A stretch of 64,000 nt of DNA from Alphaproteobacteria bacterium. Its GTDB lineage: Bacteria > Pseudomonadota > Alphaproteobacteria > Oceanibaculales > Oceanibaculaceae. Numbering within the stretch: position 1 is the stretch's first letter; every line of letters starts with the position of its first letter. The position numbers and the translations under genes are program-made. The notes below the pieces were generated by a model. That model did no database searches, had not been told where the DNA came from, and worked only from the letters and a program-made list of their open reading frames with translations. The stretch covers positions 310,001 to 374,000 of the forward strand of contig JAHJHR010000003.1 in assembly GCA_018823745.1 (NCBI GenBank), written 5' to 3'. Shown in pieces: positions 16,342 through 25,328 of this stretch.

Positions 16342-18129
16342 TTACCGGCCGATGGCGTATCCCTGCATGCCACGCGGATTGGCGGCGGCCTTCAGCACCT
16401 CGCCATCCTGCGCCACCGCCGACAGCCGGCCTTCCGACCAGTCACCGCCCACGGTCACATCATGCCCGCGGCGCCGCAGCTCCTCGACCGTGGCGGCCGG
16501 GAAGCGACCTTCCAGCTGGACATGGTTCCACTTCGCGGCGCGCGGCCAGAAGGAATTCGGGAAATGGTCGATATGCAGCGACGGGCAGTCGATGGCCTGC
16601 TGCAGATTCATGCCGTGATGCGCGTGATGCAGGAACATCAGGCTGGACCATTGCGGCTGCTGGTCGCCGCCCGGCGTCCCGAACGCCATGTAGGGCTTGC
16701 CGTCGCGCAGCGCCATATTGGCGGTCAGCGTGGTGCGCGGCCGGCGGTTGGGGGCCAGCGCCGAGGCCGATTTCTCGTTCAGCCAGAACATCTGCATGCG
16801 GTTGGTCAGGCAGAAGCCCAGTTCCGGGATGATCGGGCTGGATTGCAGCCAGCCGCCGCTCGGCGTGGCCGAGACCATGTTGCCCCAGCGGTCGATGATG
16901 TCCATGTGGCAGGTATCGCCGGCGGTGTTGCCGTCGCGCCGCACGGTCGGCTCGCCGATGGAGAAATTGGCGTATTCCGGCGCACGGCCCAGGCGGGTAC
17001 CGGCTTCCTTGTCCATCCAGCGCTCCAGCCCCGGCACCTCGCCGGGACGCGGATCTTTGGACGCCGCATCGCTGATCAGCTTGCGGCGCTCGTCGTTATA
17101 GGCCGCCGAGAGAAGCGTCTCCATCGGCACCTCGACCTGGGCGGAATCGGCGTAGAACTGCTCGCGGTCGGCCATCGCCAGCTTGCCGCTCTCGATGAAC
17201 AGATGCAGGAAGTCCGGCCCAAGCGGGTCGGTCTTGTCCAGGTCATAGCCCTTCAGCAGGGCCAGCTGCTGCACCAGCACCGGACCCTGGCTCCAGGGTG
17301 GGATGACGGCGACGGTATAGCGGCCATACTCCAAAGTCGTCGGCTTCTCGACGCTGGCCTGCCAGTTCGCCATGTCGTCGGCGGTCAGGATGCCCTTGTT
17401 GCGCCGGCCGGAATCATCGATGGCCTCCGTGGTGCGGCAGAATGTGTCGATCGCCTCGGCAACGAACCCCTTCGACCAGGCGTTGCGGGCCGCCTCGATC
17501 TGCCGGTCGCGGTCGCCGCCCACGGCCTCCGCCTCGCTCAGGATGCGCTTGTACATCGCCGCCATGCCCGGATTGCGGAACAGCGTGCCGGGCTGCGGCG
17601 CCTTGCCGTCCTTCAGATAGACGGCGGCGCTGGTCTTCCATTCATTGGCGAACAGGTCGCGCACCGTATCGACCGTCTTGGTGATGTTCGGCACGACGGG
17701 GTAGCCGTTCTCGGCAAAGGCGATGGCCGGGGTCAGCACATCGGCCAGTGTCATCGTGCCATAGTCGCGCAGCAGCAGCATCCAGGCATCGAAGGCGCCC
17801 GGCACGGTCGCCGCCAGCAGCCCGGTGCCCGGCATCAGATCAAAGCCCAGCCCGCGATAATGCGCCATGGTGGCCGCTGCCGGGGAGACGCCCTGGCCGC
17901 AGATCACCTCCATCTCTCCGCGCTTCCGGTCATGCACGATCATCGGCACTTCGCCGCCGGGACCGTTCAGATGCGGCTCTACCACCTGCAGCGCAAAGCC
18001 GGTCGCCACCGCCGCGTCAAAGGCGTTGCCGCCCTTCTCCAGGATCGCCATGCCGGTGGCGCTGGCCAGCCAGTGGGTCGTGGCGACGACGCCGAAAGTA
18101 CCGAGGATTTCAGGGCGGGTGGTGAACAT
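16342..18129 (-). CDS. ggt: Gamma-glutamyltransferase family protein
   Basis: 595 residues. GGT enzymes cleave gamma-glutamyl bonds (glutathione, gamma-glutamyl amides). They mature by autocleavage at a Thr that starts the small subunit. That residue is T406, in GDTCHMDIIDRWGNMVSAT; the small subunit also shows GGDQQPQWSSLMFL. The large subunit has ATGMAILEKGGNAFDAAVAT and GPGGEVPMIV. I see no clear signal peptide (MFTTRPEILGTFGVVATT), so it may be cytoplasmic, as in several soil and marine bacterial GGT-like proteins, some of which act as cephalosporin acylases. The start has GGAG upstream. Confidence 0.88.
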   Translation of the reverse strand: MFTTRPEILGTFGVVATTHWLASATGMAILEKGGNAFDAAVATGFALQVVEPHLNGPGGEVPMIVHDRKRGEMEVICGQGVSPAAATMAHYRGLGFDLMPGTGLLAATVPGAFDAWMLLLRDYGTMTLADVLTPAIAFAENGYPVVPNITKTVDTVRDLFANEWKTSAAVYLKDGKAPQPGTLFRNPGMAAMYKRILSEAEAVGGDRDRQIEAARNAWSKGFVAEAIDTFCRTTEAIDDSGRRNKGILTADDMANWQASVEKPTTLEYGRYTVAVIPPWSQGPVLVQQLALLKGYDLDKTDPLGPDFLHLFIESGKLAMADREQFYADSAQVEVPMETLLSAAYNDERRKLISDAASKDPRPGEVPGLERWMDKEAGTRLGRAPEYANFSIGEPTVRRDGNTAGDTCHMDIIDRWGNMVSATPSGGWLQSSPIIPELGFCLTNRMQMFWLNEKSASALAPNRRPRTTLTANMALRDGKPYMAFGTPGGDQQPQWSSLMFLHHAHHGMNLQQAIDCPSLHIDHFPNSFWPRAAKWNHVQLEGRFPAATVEELRRRGHDVTVGGDWSEGRLSAVAQDGEVLKAAANPRGMQGYAIGR

Positions 18130-18234
18130 GAACAGGCTCCGCTTCAGGGGGGACGGCCCTTCATAGACCCGCCCGCCACTTGTGTGAAGCGCTTACAGGC
18201 CAGAGGGGATACGAGAGAGATGGCCGCCCGATCT

Positions 18235-18813
18235 TCAGAACCCCGAATTTGGCTGCTTCAGGAATTCCGCCTCCTCCGGTGTTGTCTTCCGGCCCAGCGC
18301 GGTGTTGCGGTGCGGGAAGCGGCCGAAGCGGGCAATGATGTCCCGATGGGCGATGGCATAGGCCTCCCAGTCGGGATTCCCGGTCTGCGCGCTGACCGCA
18401 GTCAGCAACTCTACCGAGCGCGCCTGATCGGCCATGGTCTCGCTATGCTCGAAGGGCAGATAGAGGAAGATGCGCTGCACTGGCAGCAGGGCCTCGTCGA
18501 ACCCGGCATCCATAGCCGTATTCGCCAGTTCCAGCGCCCGTGCATCGCCGGCAAAGGCCTGTGCCGTGCCGCGATAGAGATTGCGGGGGAACTGGTCGAG
18601 CAGGATGATCAGCGCCAGACAGTCAGCCGGCGTCGTCTCCCAATCGGCAAAGCCGCCGAGAAGCGCGTTTTCCACCGCCTCCCCGAAACGTCCCTGAATC
18701 TCGGCGTCAAAATCATCATTCTTCTCGAACCAGATTTTGCGGGACGTGCCGTAATCGGCGCTGCCCGGCCGGCCAAACCAGAAATCCAGAACATCATCGG
18801 GCGTGGTCGCCAT
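18235..18813 (-). CDS. DUF924 family protein
   Basis: 192 residues. The DUF924 pattern is clear: VLDFWFGRPGSADYGTSRKI, LALIILLDQFPRNLYRGTAQ, then RIFLYLPFEHSETMADQARS and HRDIIARFGRFPHRNTALGR. The fold is alpha-helical and TPR-like; the biochemical role is unknown. The ATG at 18813 has AGGAGA upstream and lies 20 bases inside the end of the GT41-type gene, so it is the last gene of that overlapping string, though probably only a passenger functionally. Confidence 0.88.
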   Translation of the reverse strand: MATTPDDVLDFWFGRPGSADYGTSRKIWFEKNDDFDAEIQGRFGEAVENALLGGFADWETTPADCLALIILLDQFPRNLYRGTAQAFAGDARALELANTAMDAGFDEALLPVQRIFLYLPFEHSETMADQARSVELLTAVSAQTGNPDWEAYAIAHRDIIARFGRFPHRNTALGRKTTPEEAEFLKQPNSGF

Positions 18814-20410
18814 GGTCTTCTCCTGCTGCGTTAGCGGCCAGCATAGAGGACAGCGCCACATCGAGCGACCGTGCGAAGTCCGCCGCGTCGAGAAAACCGC
18901 CCGACGGTTCCGAAAGCCTTGGCAGGCCCAGCATATCCAGTGCGATCCGCCGATACTCACCGGCATCGCGGGCAATACCGCCCTGCCGCCCGGCCTCCGA
19001 CAGCAGGGCGGCCGCCTGATTGCCGCGCTGGCTGTCGCCTACCATCGCCACCACCGGCACGCCCGCCGCCAGCGGCGCCAGCAGCGTGGTGCACCCGGCA
19101 TAGGGGAAGGCGTCGAGGTACAGATCGGCCAGCCCGGCCAGCGCATCGACGGTGCCGGCATCGGTGAAGGGCCCGGCCAGCCGGATACGATAGGGCGCGA
19201 TACCGCGCCGCCGGGCCAGATCGGCCAGATGCGCCGCCAGCGCCGTGCGGGGCGGCGTGTCGCCCAGCCAATACGGGTTGAACGGCGCGAGCAGCAGCAC
19301 CGCATCCGCCCGCGTCTCCAGGATCGACAGCCACAGATCGAGGCAGGCCGGCGTCAGCTTGGTCAGGCTGGCGGTGGACAGCAGGAGCTTTGCCGATTCC
19401 TCGATGCTGAAATCGGTGCGGCTGGGGGCTTCCGACGCCGCACGCGGCACCCCCGGATCGAAGCAGCAGAACAGCCGGTCGAGCCTCAGCAACTCTTCCG
19501 TACACTGCGTGTCCGCGCCTTGTGGGGTCTCCGTGCCGACCAGCACATGATCGATGCTGGCCAGGCCACTGGTCACCGGTGTCGCGGCCAGCAGGACCTG
19601 ATACCGTGCCAGACGCCACGCCGCCAGCCGGCACAGCGGATCGACGGAGGCCGCGACATTGCCGCCGATCAGCAGGATATCCAGCCTGTCCCGTCGGATC
19701 GCCGCCACCCGGTCGTGCTGCGCCATCCCGTCCAGCCGCACCAGCCGGTCGCAGGCGCTGCGGAACAGCGCCGCCATGCCATCCTCCCCGCCGCCCAGCG
19801 CATAGCCGAAGACGCGATAGCGGCGGCGATCCAGCCGGTCGATATGCGGCAGCAGGAAGCGCGTATTCGGCCGGTCGTCGATCCGCCCCGTCAGCAGGCC
19901 CAGCCGGATCGGTTGCCCTGCCGCAGGCCTGCCGGGATACCAGTCATCGATGCCTTCCGCCTGCGCGATCAGCCGGCCGCGCAATGTCATCAGCCGCCGC
20001 AGATCACCCGTCGCGGCAAACGCCGCATGCAGACGTAAAAACGGCAGCACTGCCGCACCGCAGGCGACCAGCAGGCTCTCGGCATAGGCGGCCCAGGCAT
20101 CGGCATCGCCCGGCTGCCGCAGCACATCCGGCCCACGGGCCAGAATCGGCAGCAGCTGGCGCCCGGCCTCCACCGGCAGATCCCGCAGCGGATCGACAAA
20201 AGGCAGGCGGAACGGCGTTTCCAGCAGCAGCGCCGCCAGATAGGGGCCAAGACGCTCTGCCGGCTCCCGCGCCGCCACCAGCAGCGACAATGCCTCTTCC
20301 AGCATCCCGGCATCATGTGTCATCGGCGCGGCCAGTGTGGCCTGAAACCCCGGCCACGCCACGCCTTTGCCATCCAGATAGTGGCGCGCCAGCACCAGCC
20401 GCTTAGTCAT
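18794..20410 (-). CDS. SPINDLY/OGT-like (GT41-type) glycosyltransferase
   Basis: 538 residues. The first 155 or so are helical, with no clear TPR consensus. The rest follows the two-Rossmann OGT/SPINDLY plan: LGLLTGRIDDRPNTRFLLPH, then DILLIGGNVAASVDPLCRLA, ATPVTSGLASIDHVLVGTET, an acceptor/donor linker with FCCFDPG, and DLYLDAFPYAGCTTLLAPLA followed by AGVPVVAMVGD, the conserved LDxxPYxGxTT...GVPVV block. GT41 enzymes transfer GlcNAc-type sugars or fucose from nucleotide sugars to Ser/Thr; many bacterial members act on surface glycans or flagellin. The ATG at 20410 overlaps the sulfotransferase stop by 8 bases. Confidence 0.75.
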   Translation of the reverse strand: MTKRLVLARHYLDGKGVAWPGFQATLAAPMTHDAGMLEEALSLLVAAREPAERLGPYLAALLLETPFRLPFVDPLRDLPVEAGRQLLPILARGPDVLRQPGDADAWAAYAESLLVACGAAVLPFLRLHAAFAATGDLRRLMTLRGRLIAQAEGIDDWYPGRPAAGQPIRLGLLTGRIDDRPNTRFLLPHIDRLDRRRYRVFGYALGGGEDGMAALFRSACDRLVRLDGMAQHDRVAAIRRDRLDILLIGGNVAASVDPLCRLAAWRLARYQVLLAATPVTSGLASIDHVLVGTETPQGADTQCTEELLRLDRLFCCFDPGVPRAASEAPSRTDFSIEESAKLLLSTASLTKLTPACLDLWLSILETRADAVLLLAPFNPYWLGDTPPRTALAAHLADLARRRGIAPYRIRLAGPFTDAGTVDALAGLADLYLDAFPYAGCTTLLAPLAAGVPVVAMVGDSQRGNQAAALLSEAGRQGGIARDAGEYRRIALDMLGLPRLSEPSGGFLDAADFARSLDVALSSMLAANAAGEDHGDHAR

Positions 20411-21194
20411 AGCCCAGCAGCCCGGTAATCTCGCCATAGCGCCGATCCCGCGACAGGAAATGCAGCAGATGCGGCGGGGCGGGCCGGCGCGGCAGCGTCT
20501 CGATCTCTGCCGCCAGCCCGGCCCGGCCGGGGACGGCGCCAGTGCTGACATCGATCCGCCCGGCCCAGCCGGCCAGTGCCCCGGCGTTGAACCCAATCTG
20601 GAGCCTGTCGCAGAGATCACCCATGCCCGTCGCCGGATCGGCAATGATCGCCTCATAGCGCACGAAACCGGTTTCCAAGGCCATCCGGGCGAAGCCCAGC
20701 GCGCCGTCGAGAAACTGCTCCAGTTCCGCCCGGCCCGGTGGTCGCCCCTCGGCGGTCAGCATCGCCGCAAGGCTGAGCCAGTGGTCGAGCGGATGGCGCA
20801 CGCTCGCGACCCGCAGCAGATCAAAACCGGACGACAGCACCGCGACCTGCCGGGATGTCATCGACGGCGCGATGCCCATGTCGAAAGGCATGAAATCCAG
20901 ATGGCTCCAGTCGCGCAGGATCAGCGGCCGCCGCGCCTTTGCCGCCTTGCGCGCGATCAGGGCGATGGCTTCCGCATAGGGCACGGCGTTGCGCGCCGCC
21001 AGTTCGGCCATGTCGTCTGCCTGCAGCAGGCCGAACCAGTGATGCGCCTGCACCAGCGCATCAAGCGTGGCGAAGCCGTCGGGATGCACCTCGCTGAGGA
21101 TCGCCGAACGCGCCTGCGTCAGCAGCAGCCGGTTGATCAGCGTGCCGCCGGAGCGCGCCAGCTGGTGCAGCACGCGCAGCCGCCCCCGCTTCAC
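20403..21194 (-). CDS. Sulfotransferase-like P-loop protein
   Basis: 263 residues from a GTG at 21194 that overlaps the stop of the upstream gene as GTGA, a strong sign of translational coupling. The N-terminal strand-loop RLRVLHQLARSGGTLINRLL matches the PAPS 5'-phosphosulfate loop of sulfotransferases. A second conserved segment, LLRVASVRHPLDHWLSLAAM, matches the 3'-phosphate binding region (RxPxD/HxxxS). It would transfer sulfate from PAPS to a hydroxyl, plausibly on a glycan built by the flanking glycosyltransferases. It could also be a non-sulfating nucleotide-binding relative. No PAPS synthesis genes are in view. Confidence 0.65.
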   Translation of the reverse strand: MKRGRLRVLHQLARSGGTLINRLLLTQARSAILSEVHPDGFATLDALVQAHHWFGLLQADDMAELAARNAVPYAEAIALIARKAAKARRPLILRDWSHLDFMPFDMGIAPSMTSRQVAVLSSGFDLLRVASVRHPLDHWLSLAAMLTAEGRPPGRAELEQFLDGALGFARMALETGFVRYEAIIADPATGMGDLCDRLQIGFNAGALAGWAGRIDVSTGAVPGRAGLAAEIETLPRRPAPPHLLHFLSRDRRYGEITGLLGYD

Positions 21195-23734
21195 AACGCC
21201 ACCCGCGACAGGCTGATATTTCCCGACCATGCCAAGGGCGACCGCAGGACCACGCTGGCCGGCCCCGGCTCGGCGCGCTGGTGATAGCCCTGCAGCACCC
21301 CGCCCCGGCGATGCAGCGGCACAGGCATGTCATCGACGGAGAGGACAAGCTCCGCCGCCGGCTCCAGTGTCACCAGCCAGGTTCCCGGCTCCACCCGATC
21401 CAGATAAAGCTGGCCCGGATGGCCGGGGTGCAGACTATGCCGCCCGTCCTGCGGATCGACCCGCCAGCCCCGGCCGAGCAGCGGTGCATCTGCCGCGATG
21501 GCGATATCACCGCCCGCCGGGCGCAGCGCCGCGCGGGATACCGCCACCCCCAGCCCCCGGGGATCGCCCGCCACGCGTCGTTCCGGCACGGACAGGGTGA
21601 GGGCGAGATCACCGCCCTCTGCGGGCAACCGAAAGCGCAGCAGCGCCCGTTCGCTCGCCAGCAGCGGCGGCAGGATATCGGGCGTCACGGAAACACCGCC
21701 AACATTGAGCCGGATACCGGCAAGCTGCTCCGCCGCCGCGACATGGCGGATGGCGATATCCAGAACCGCCGGCCCGGCAGGAGCCGCGAAGAACCGCAGC
21801 GTGGCCGCTTCCCCGCTCCAGCGCCAGAAACCGTTATCGGCGCGGCCTTCCAGCGGATACCAGCCTGCCGGGAAGCAGGCATCCCAAATCGCGTCGATCC
21901 GCACCATGCCGGGATCGCGCGCATTCTGGCCGTCCTGCAGGATGTCGCGGTACAGCGCCTCATAGGCGCCGGCCACGCGCCGCGCGAAATCGGCCGGGTC
22001 AAGAAACGGCGCCGCCGCGATCCGCGCACGGATCACCGCCCGCCAGCGCCGGCACTCGGCTGGATCACCGGCCAGACGGACAGAATGCGCGACATAGGCG
22101 GGAACATCCGCCGCGACCAGATCGTCCAGCCTGAGAGCGCACAGCAGCGCCGCGCCCTGATGTGCCTTCTGCCCCTGTCCCGCCAGCGCGATGACCGGCG
22201 TGCCGGCGCGCAGCGGATCGATCAGGCTGGCGCAGCCGCCATAGAGGAAACTGTCGAGGACAATATCCACCCGCGCAGCCAGATAGGTGACAGCACTGCG
22301 TGCGACAAACGGCCCGGCGACGATAATGCGGCTGGTATCCAGCCCGGCTGCCCGTGCCGCGCTGTGGAACCAGCGCCGGATGGAGTCAGGGTTGATGCGT
22401 ATCTGCCAGCCCGGATTGCCCGGCAATAGCACGAGAACAGCGTCCGGCGCCTGATCGAGAATGGCGATCCAGGCCTCGCGCAGCGCCGGTGTCAGCTTCG
22501 CCGCATGCGCCGTTGCCAGCATCACCACCCGCCCCGGCAACCCGGCCAGCAACCGGTCGATGCCATCGGTCTCGGCTGGCGGAACGGGTTGTCCTTCCGG
22601 GTCATCGAAGCAGATCGGCAGACCATCCATCAACACCGGCGTTTCGGTATAGCGCTCCGCGATGCAGCCGAGGTCGCTGGTGTTCTCCGCCTCAGTTGAC
22701 GTCAGGAAACCGTCGATACCGGGTAGCCCCGTGCTGGCCGGGCTGGTCAGCGTGGCGATCTGCCGCCGCGCCATGCGGCGGGTCGCCAGTGCCGGATAGG
22801 CCCCGGCCCGGCCGAGCAGATTATTGGCGAAGACCAGCAAATCGAGATCGAACCCGCGGATATAGCCTGCCTGCTCACCCGCCGGCACGCCGGCCAAAGG
22901 CACGCAACGCGCCGCCAGCCCTGCAACCGACCGGGCATAGGCTGTCTGCAAATCGCCCAGCAGGAACAGATGCACATCGAACCGCGCTGCATCGAGATTG
23001 CGGAACAGCGGGATCATTGCCCGCGTCTCGGTCCGCTCCTCCGCATCCAGCGCCACGATGCCCAGACGGATGCGCGGCCGGGCCTGGCGCAGCAGCGGCA
23101 GGGGCGGATCGACCCTGTCGGTGATCAGCCGCCCACGTCGCCGCAGCGTTTCCAGATCGGCCTCATCTCGGAAATGCGCGATGAAATTGGCACGGTCCAG
23201 AAAGGCCCGGAGCAGGGCGCGGGACTCGGGATGATCGGGTGCGCCCTCGACACGCCTGGTGATCCACGCCACCAGATCGATGTAAAAGCGCCGCCGCCGG
23301 GCGGCCGCCGTCCCATCCGCATCCAGTGGCAATCCGCCGAGCAACGCGCCGGCCACCGGCTCCAGCAAGGGCGGCGGGCAGTGATCCAGCAGCGCTGGCT
23401 CCGCCAGACAATCCGCCGGATATTCATAGAGCAGCCGGGCCAGTAGCGCGGGCCAGAAGGCGGGGTCTGCCGGATCAACCGGACCAAGGGGCACTGCCCC
23501 GCCGGGCAGGGCGCGCAATTCCAGCGCCTCAATGCGCTGGTAGAGCGTGCCGAGATCGCCGCGCAACGCCGTTGCCAGCGCCAGCGGCGGGGTTGCCAGA
23601 ATGGCCTCGGCCAGTCGCCCGCGCAGGGTCTGGACGGGCCGCAGTTTTTCCGCCGGGATCGCGCCGAGACGCGGAATATCCAGCGCCGACATCTCGGCGA
23701 GGCCGGCCAGCGCCACGGTCGGAATAGCGGTCAT
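21191..23734 (-). CDS. Large GT41-like glycosyltransferase with C-terminal beta domain
   Basis: 847 residues. Residues 1-215 are helical (no sugar-binding or TPR motif recognised). Residues 220-600 have the OGT-like double Rossmann plan: RIRLGIVALDAEERTETRAM, then ASTGLPGIDGFLTSTEAENT and RVVMLATAHAAKLTPALREA, with the key VDIVLDSFLYGGCASLIDPL followed by RAGTPVIALAG. Residues 610-847 form a beta-rich domain starting GWYPLEGRADNGFWRWSGEA, a type seen at the end of some polysaccharide glycosyltransferases. Start and stop overlap both neighbours by 4 bases (ATGA, GTGA), making GT2, GT41, sulfotransferase and GT41 one coupled string. Donor and acceptor unknown. Confidence 0.7.
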   Translation of the reverse strand: MTAIPTVALAGLAEMSALDIPRLGAIPAEKLRPVQTLRGRLAEAILATPPLALATALRGDLGTLYQRIEALELRALPGGAVPLGPVDPADPAFWPALLARLLYEYPADCLAEPALLDHCPPPLLEPVAGALLGGLPLDADGTAAARRRRFYIDLVAWITRRVEGAPDHPESRALLRAFLDRANFIAHFRDEADLETLRRRGRLITDRVDPPLPLLRQARPRIRLGIVALDAEERTETRAMIPLFRNLDAARFDVHLFLLGDLQTAYARSVAGLAARCVPLAGVPAGEQAGYIRGFDLDLLVFANNLLGRAGAYPALATRRMARRQIATLTSPASTGLPGIDGFLTSTEAENTSDLGCIAERYTETPVLMDGLPICFDDPEGQPVPPAETDGIDRLLAGLPGRVVMLATAHAAKLTPALREAWIAILDQAPDAVLVLLPGNPGWQIRINPDSIRRWFHSAARAAGLDTSRIIVAGPFVARSAVTYLAARVDIVLDSFLYGGCASLIDPLRAGTPVIALAGQGQKAHQGAALLCALRLDDLVAADVPAYVAHSVRLAGDPAECRRWRAVIRARIAAAPFLDPADFARRVAGAYEALYRDILQDGQNARDPGMVRIDAIWDACFPAGWYPLEGRADNGFWRWSGEAATLRFFAAPAGPAVLDIAIRHVAAAEQLAGIRLNVGGVSVTPDILPPLLASERALLRFRLPAEGGDLALTLSVPERRVAGDPRGLGVAVSRAALRPAGGDIAIAADAPLLGRGWRVDPQDGRHSLHPGHPGQLYLDRVEPGTWLVTLEPAAELVLSVDDMPVPLHRRGGVLQGYHQRAEPGPASVVLRSPLAWSGNISLSRVAL

Positions 23735-24462
23735 ACCGCCCCGGCCATCAGGGCAGCGTTGCGCTGGCGCACACTGGCAAGCCAGAGCTCATGCTCCGGT
23801 AAGGGCGCATCGGACAGGCCGGCGCCATGCCGGCGGTATTGCGTGCCGGTAATGCCGCTATGGCGCCAGACGGCGCGGCAGGCGGCCAGCCGCAGCTTGA
23901 AATCCCAATCCTCATAGAGCGGCAGGGCATGGTCATACCCGCCGGCCTCCAGATACAAATGGCGGGACAGCAGCATGTCGCGCGGAATCGGGGCGCTCCG
24001 CCGGGCCATCCAGGTGAGACGCTCCGCCCGGTCCATCAGGGCATAACGTGCCAAATTCCAGCACTCCAGCGGATCACCCCAGGCATCGACCAGCAGCACA
24101 TCGGAAAACCCCACCGCCTCGATGCGGTCCTGAAACGGCGCGATGGCCTCCCATTCCGCCGCATGTTTATCGGGCGCCATCTTATCGTCCCCATCCAGCT
24201 GGCTGATCCAGTCCGCCCGCATGTCGCGGATGGCGAGGTCACGATTGCCGGCCGGTCCCAGCCGCCGGTCGCGCAGCACCGGCACGAGGCGCGGCTCCTC
24301 TGCGGCCATACTGCGGATCACTTCGCGCGATCCATCAGTGGAGGCATCGTCGGCCACCACAATCAGATCAAAGGGTCGGGTCTGCGCCCGCACCGAGGCG
24401 ATGGCCTGCGCCAGATAGGGGGCGTTGTCGCAGGAGGCGATCAGGCAGGCCGATATCACCAT
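23731..24462 (-). CDS. Family 2 glycosyltransferase
   Basis: 243 residues, GT-A fold. The opening VISACLIASCDNAPYLAQAI and IVVADDASTDGSREVIRSM are the nucleotide-sugar motifs, and WISQLDGDDKMAPDKHAAEW holds the DxDD metal site. A catalytic-region candidate is LYEDWDFKLRLAA (the ED of GT2 enzymes). It ends within the start of the large GT41 gene (ATGA overlap), heading that operon. It diverges from the next GT2 gene with only 32 bases between start codons. Cytoplasmic; acceptor unknown. Confidence 0.9.
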   Translation of the reverse strand: MVISACLIASCDNAPYLAQAIASVRAQTRPFDLIVVADDASTDGSREVIRSMAAEEPRLVPVLRDRRLGPAGNRDLAIRDMRADWISQLDGDDKMAPDKHAAEWEAIAPFQDRIEAVGFSDVLLVDAWGDPLECWNLARYALMDRAERLTWMARRSAPIPRDMLLSRHLYLEAGGYDHALPLYEDWDFKLRLAACRAVWRHSGITGTQYRRHGAGLSDAPLPEHELWLASVRQRNAALMAGAV

Positions 24463-24494
24463 GCGCGCCGCTGCCTTGTATGGAAAAATGCGTC

Positions 24495-25328
24495 ATGCGG
24501 ATCAGCCTCGTCATCCCCAGCTTCAACCAGGGCCGGTTCCTTGCCGAGGCACTGGCCAGTGCGCTCGACCGGCCGGATGCCGCTGATCAGGTGATAATCT
24601 GCGACAATCTTTCGACCGATGAGACGGAATCGGTGCTGGACGGCTCCGCCGCGCGCCATCCGGACCGGTTGCAGATCATCCGCGCCGCCGATGCCGGACA
24701 GGCCGATGCGCTGAACACCGGCTTTGCGCGGGCCGATGGTGAACTTGTGGGCTGGCTGAATGCCGATGACCGTCTGGCGGAAGGCGCGCTCGCCCGGCTG
24801 CGCCAGAGCGCCGGAATGGAGCCGGAGAGAATGGCGTTCCACGGTCATGCCCGGTTGGTCGATGCAACAGGGGCCGCTATCGGGCACTACCCGGTGAAGC
24901 CGGAGGGGCTGCTCTATGATTTCAGCGCCGGCTGCTTCCTGTGCCAGCCGACCGTCTATCTGCGGCGGCAGGCAATGGTCCCTCTCGACCCCATCCTGCA
25001 CACCGCGATGGATCTTGATCTGTGGCTGCGGCTCTACCGGCGTCATCCGGGGCGCATCGGCTTCATCGAAGCGGTGCAGGCTGATCAGCGGCTGCATGAC
25101 GGGGCCAAGACGAGGCGGCTGCGCGCGCTGGTCTTCGTCGAATCGATGCAGGTACTCCATCGCCACGGCCTGGCCGTGCCGGAGTCCTGGCCGCTGACCT
25201 ATGCCGCCGAATGCGGCACCGGTGATCCGGGCTGGGCCGATGTAGCTGCCGCCTATGGCGCGGTGGCCGGACAGGCGGCTTTGCAGGCGCTCTACAGCCA
25301 TCCGAGACTCTCCAGCCGTGCCCGGTAG
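24495..25328 (+). CDS. Family 2 glycosyltransferase
   Basis: 277 residues. GT-A motifs: MRISLVIPSFNQGRFLAEAL, VIICDNLSTDETESVL, and GELVGWLNADDRLAEGALAR (the DxD equivalent is NADD). DLDLWLRLYRRHPGRIGFIE covers the C-terminal part of the active site. The Met at 24495 has GGAAAA upstream; a Met 5 codons earlier (24480) is also possible. It is the only plus-strand member of this glycosyltransferase locus. Its 3' end overlaps the convergent GT4 gene by 37 bases. Confidence 0.88.
   Translation: MRISLVIPSFNQGRFLAEALASALDRPDAADQVIICDNLSTDETESVLDGSAARHPDRLQIIRAADAGQADALNTGFARADGELVGWLNADDRLAEGALARLRQSAGMEPERMAFHGHARLVDATGAAIGHYPVKPEGLLYDFSAGCFLCQPTVYLRRQAMVPLDPILHTAMDLDLWLRLYRRHPGRIGFIEAVQADQRLHDGAKTRRLRALVFVESMQVLHRHGLAVPESWPLTYAAECGTGDPGWADVAAAYGAVAGQAALQALYSHPRLSSRAR

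Noticed and set aside
16462..18834. 790-residue plus-strand open frame opposite the gamma-glutamyltransferase and DUF924 genes
   Set aside because: Spans two genuine genes in antisense, with shadow-like composition and no motif.
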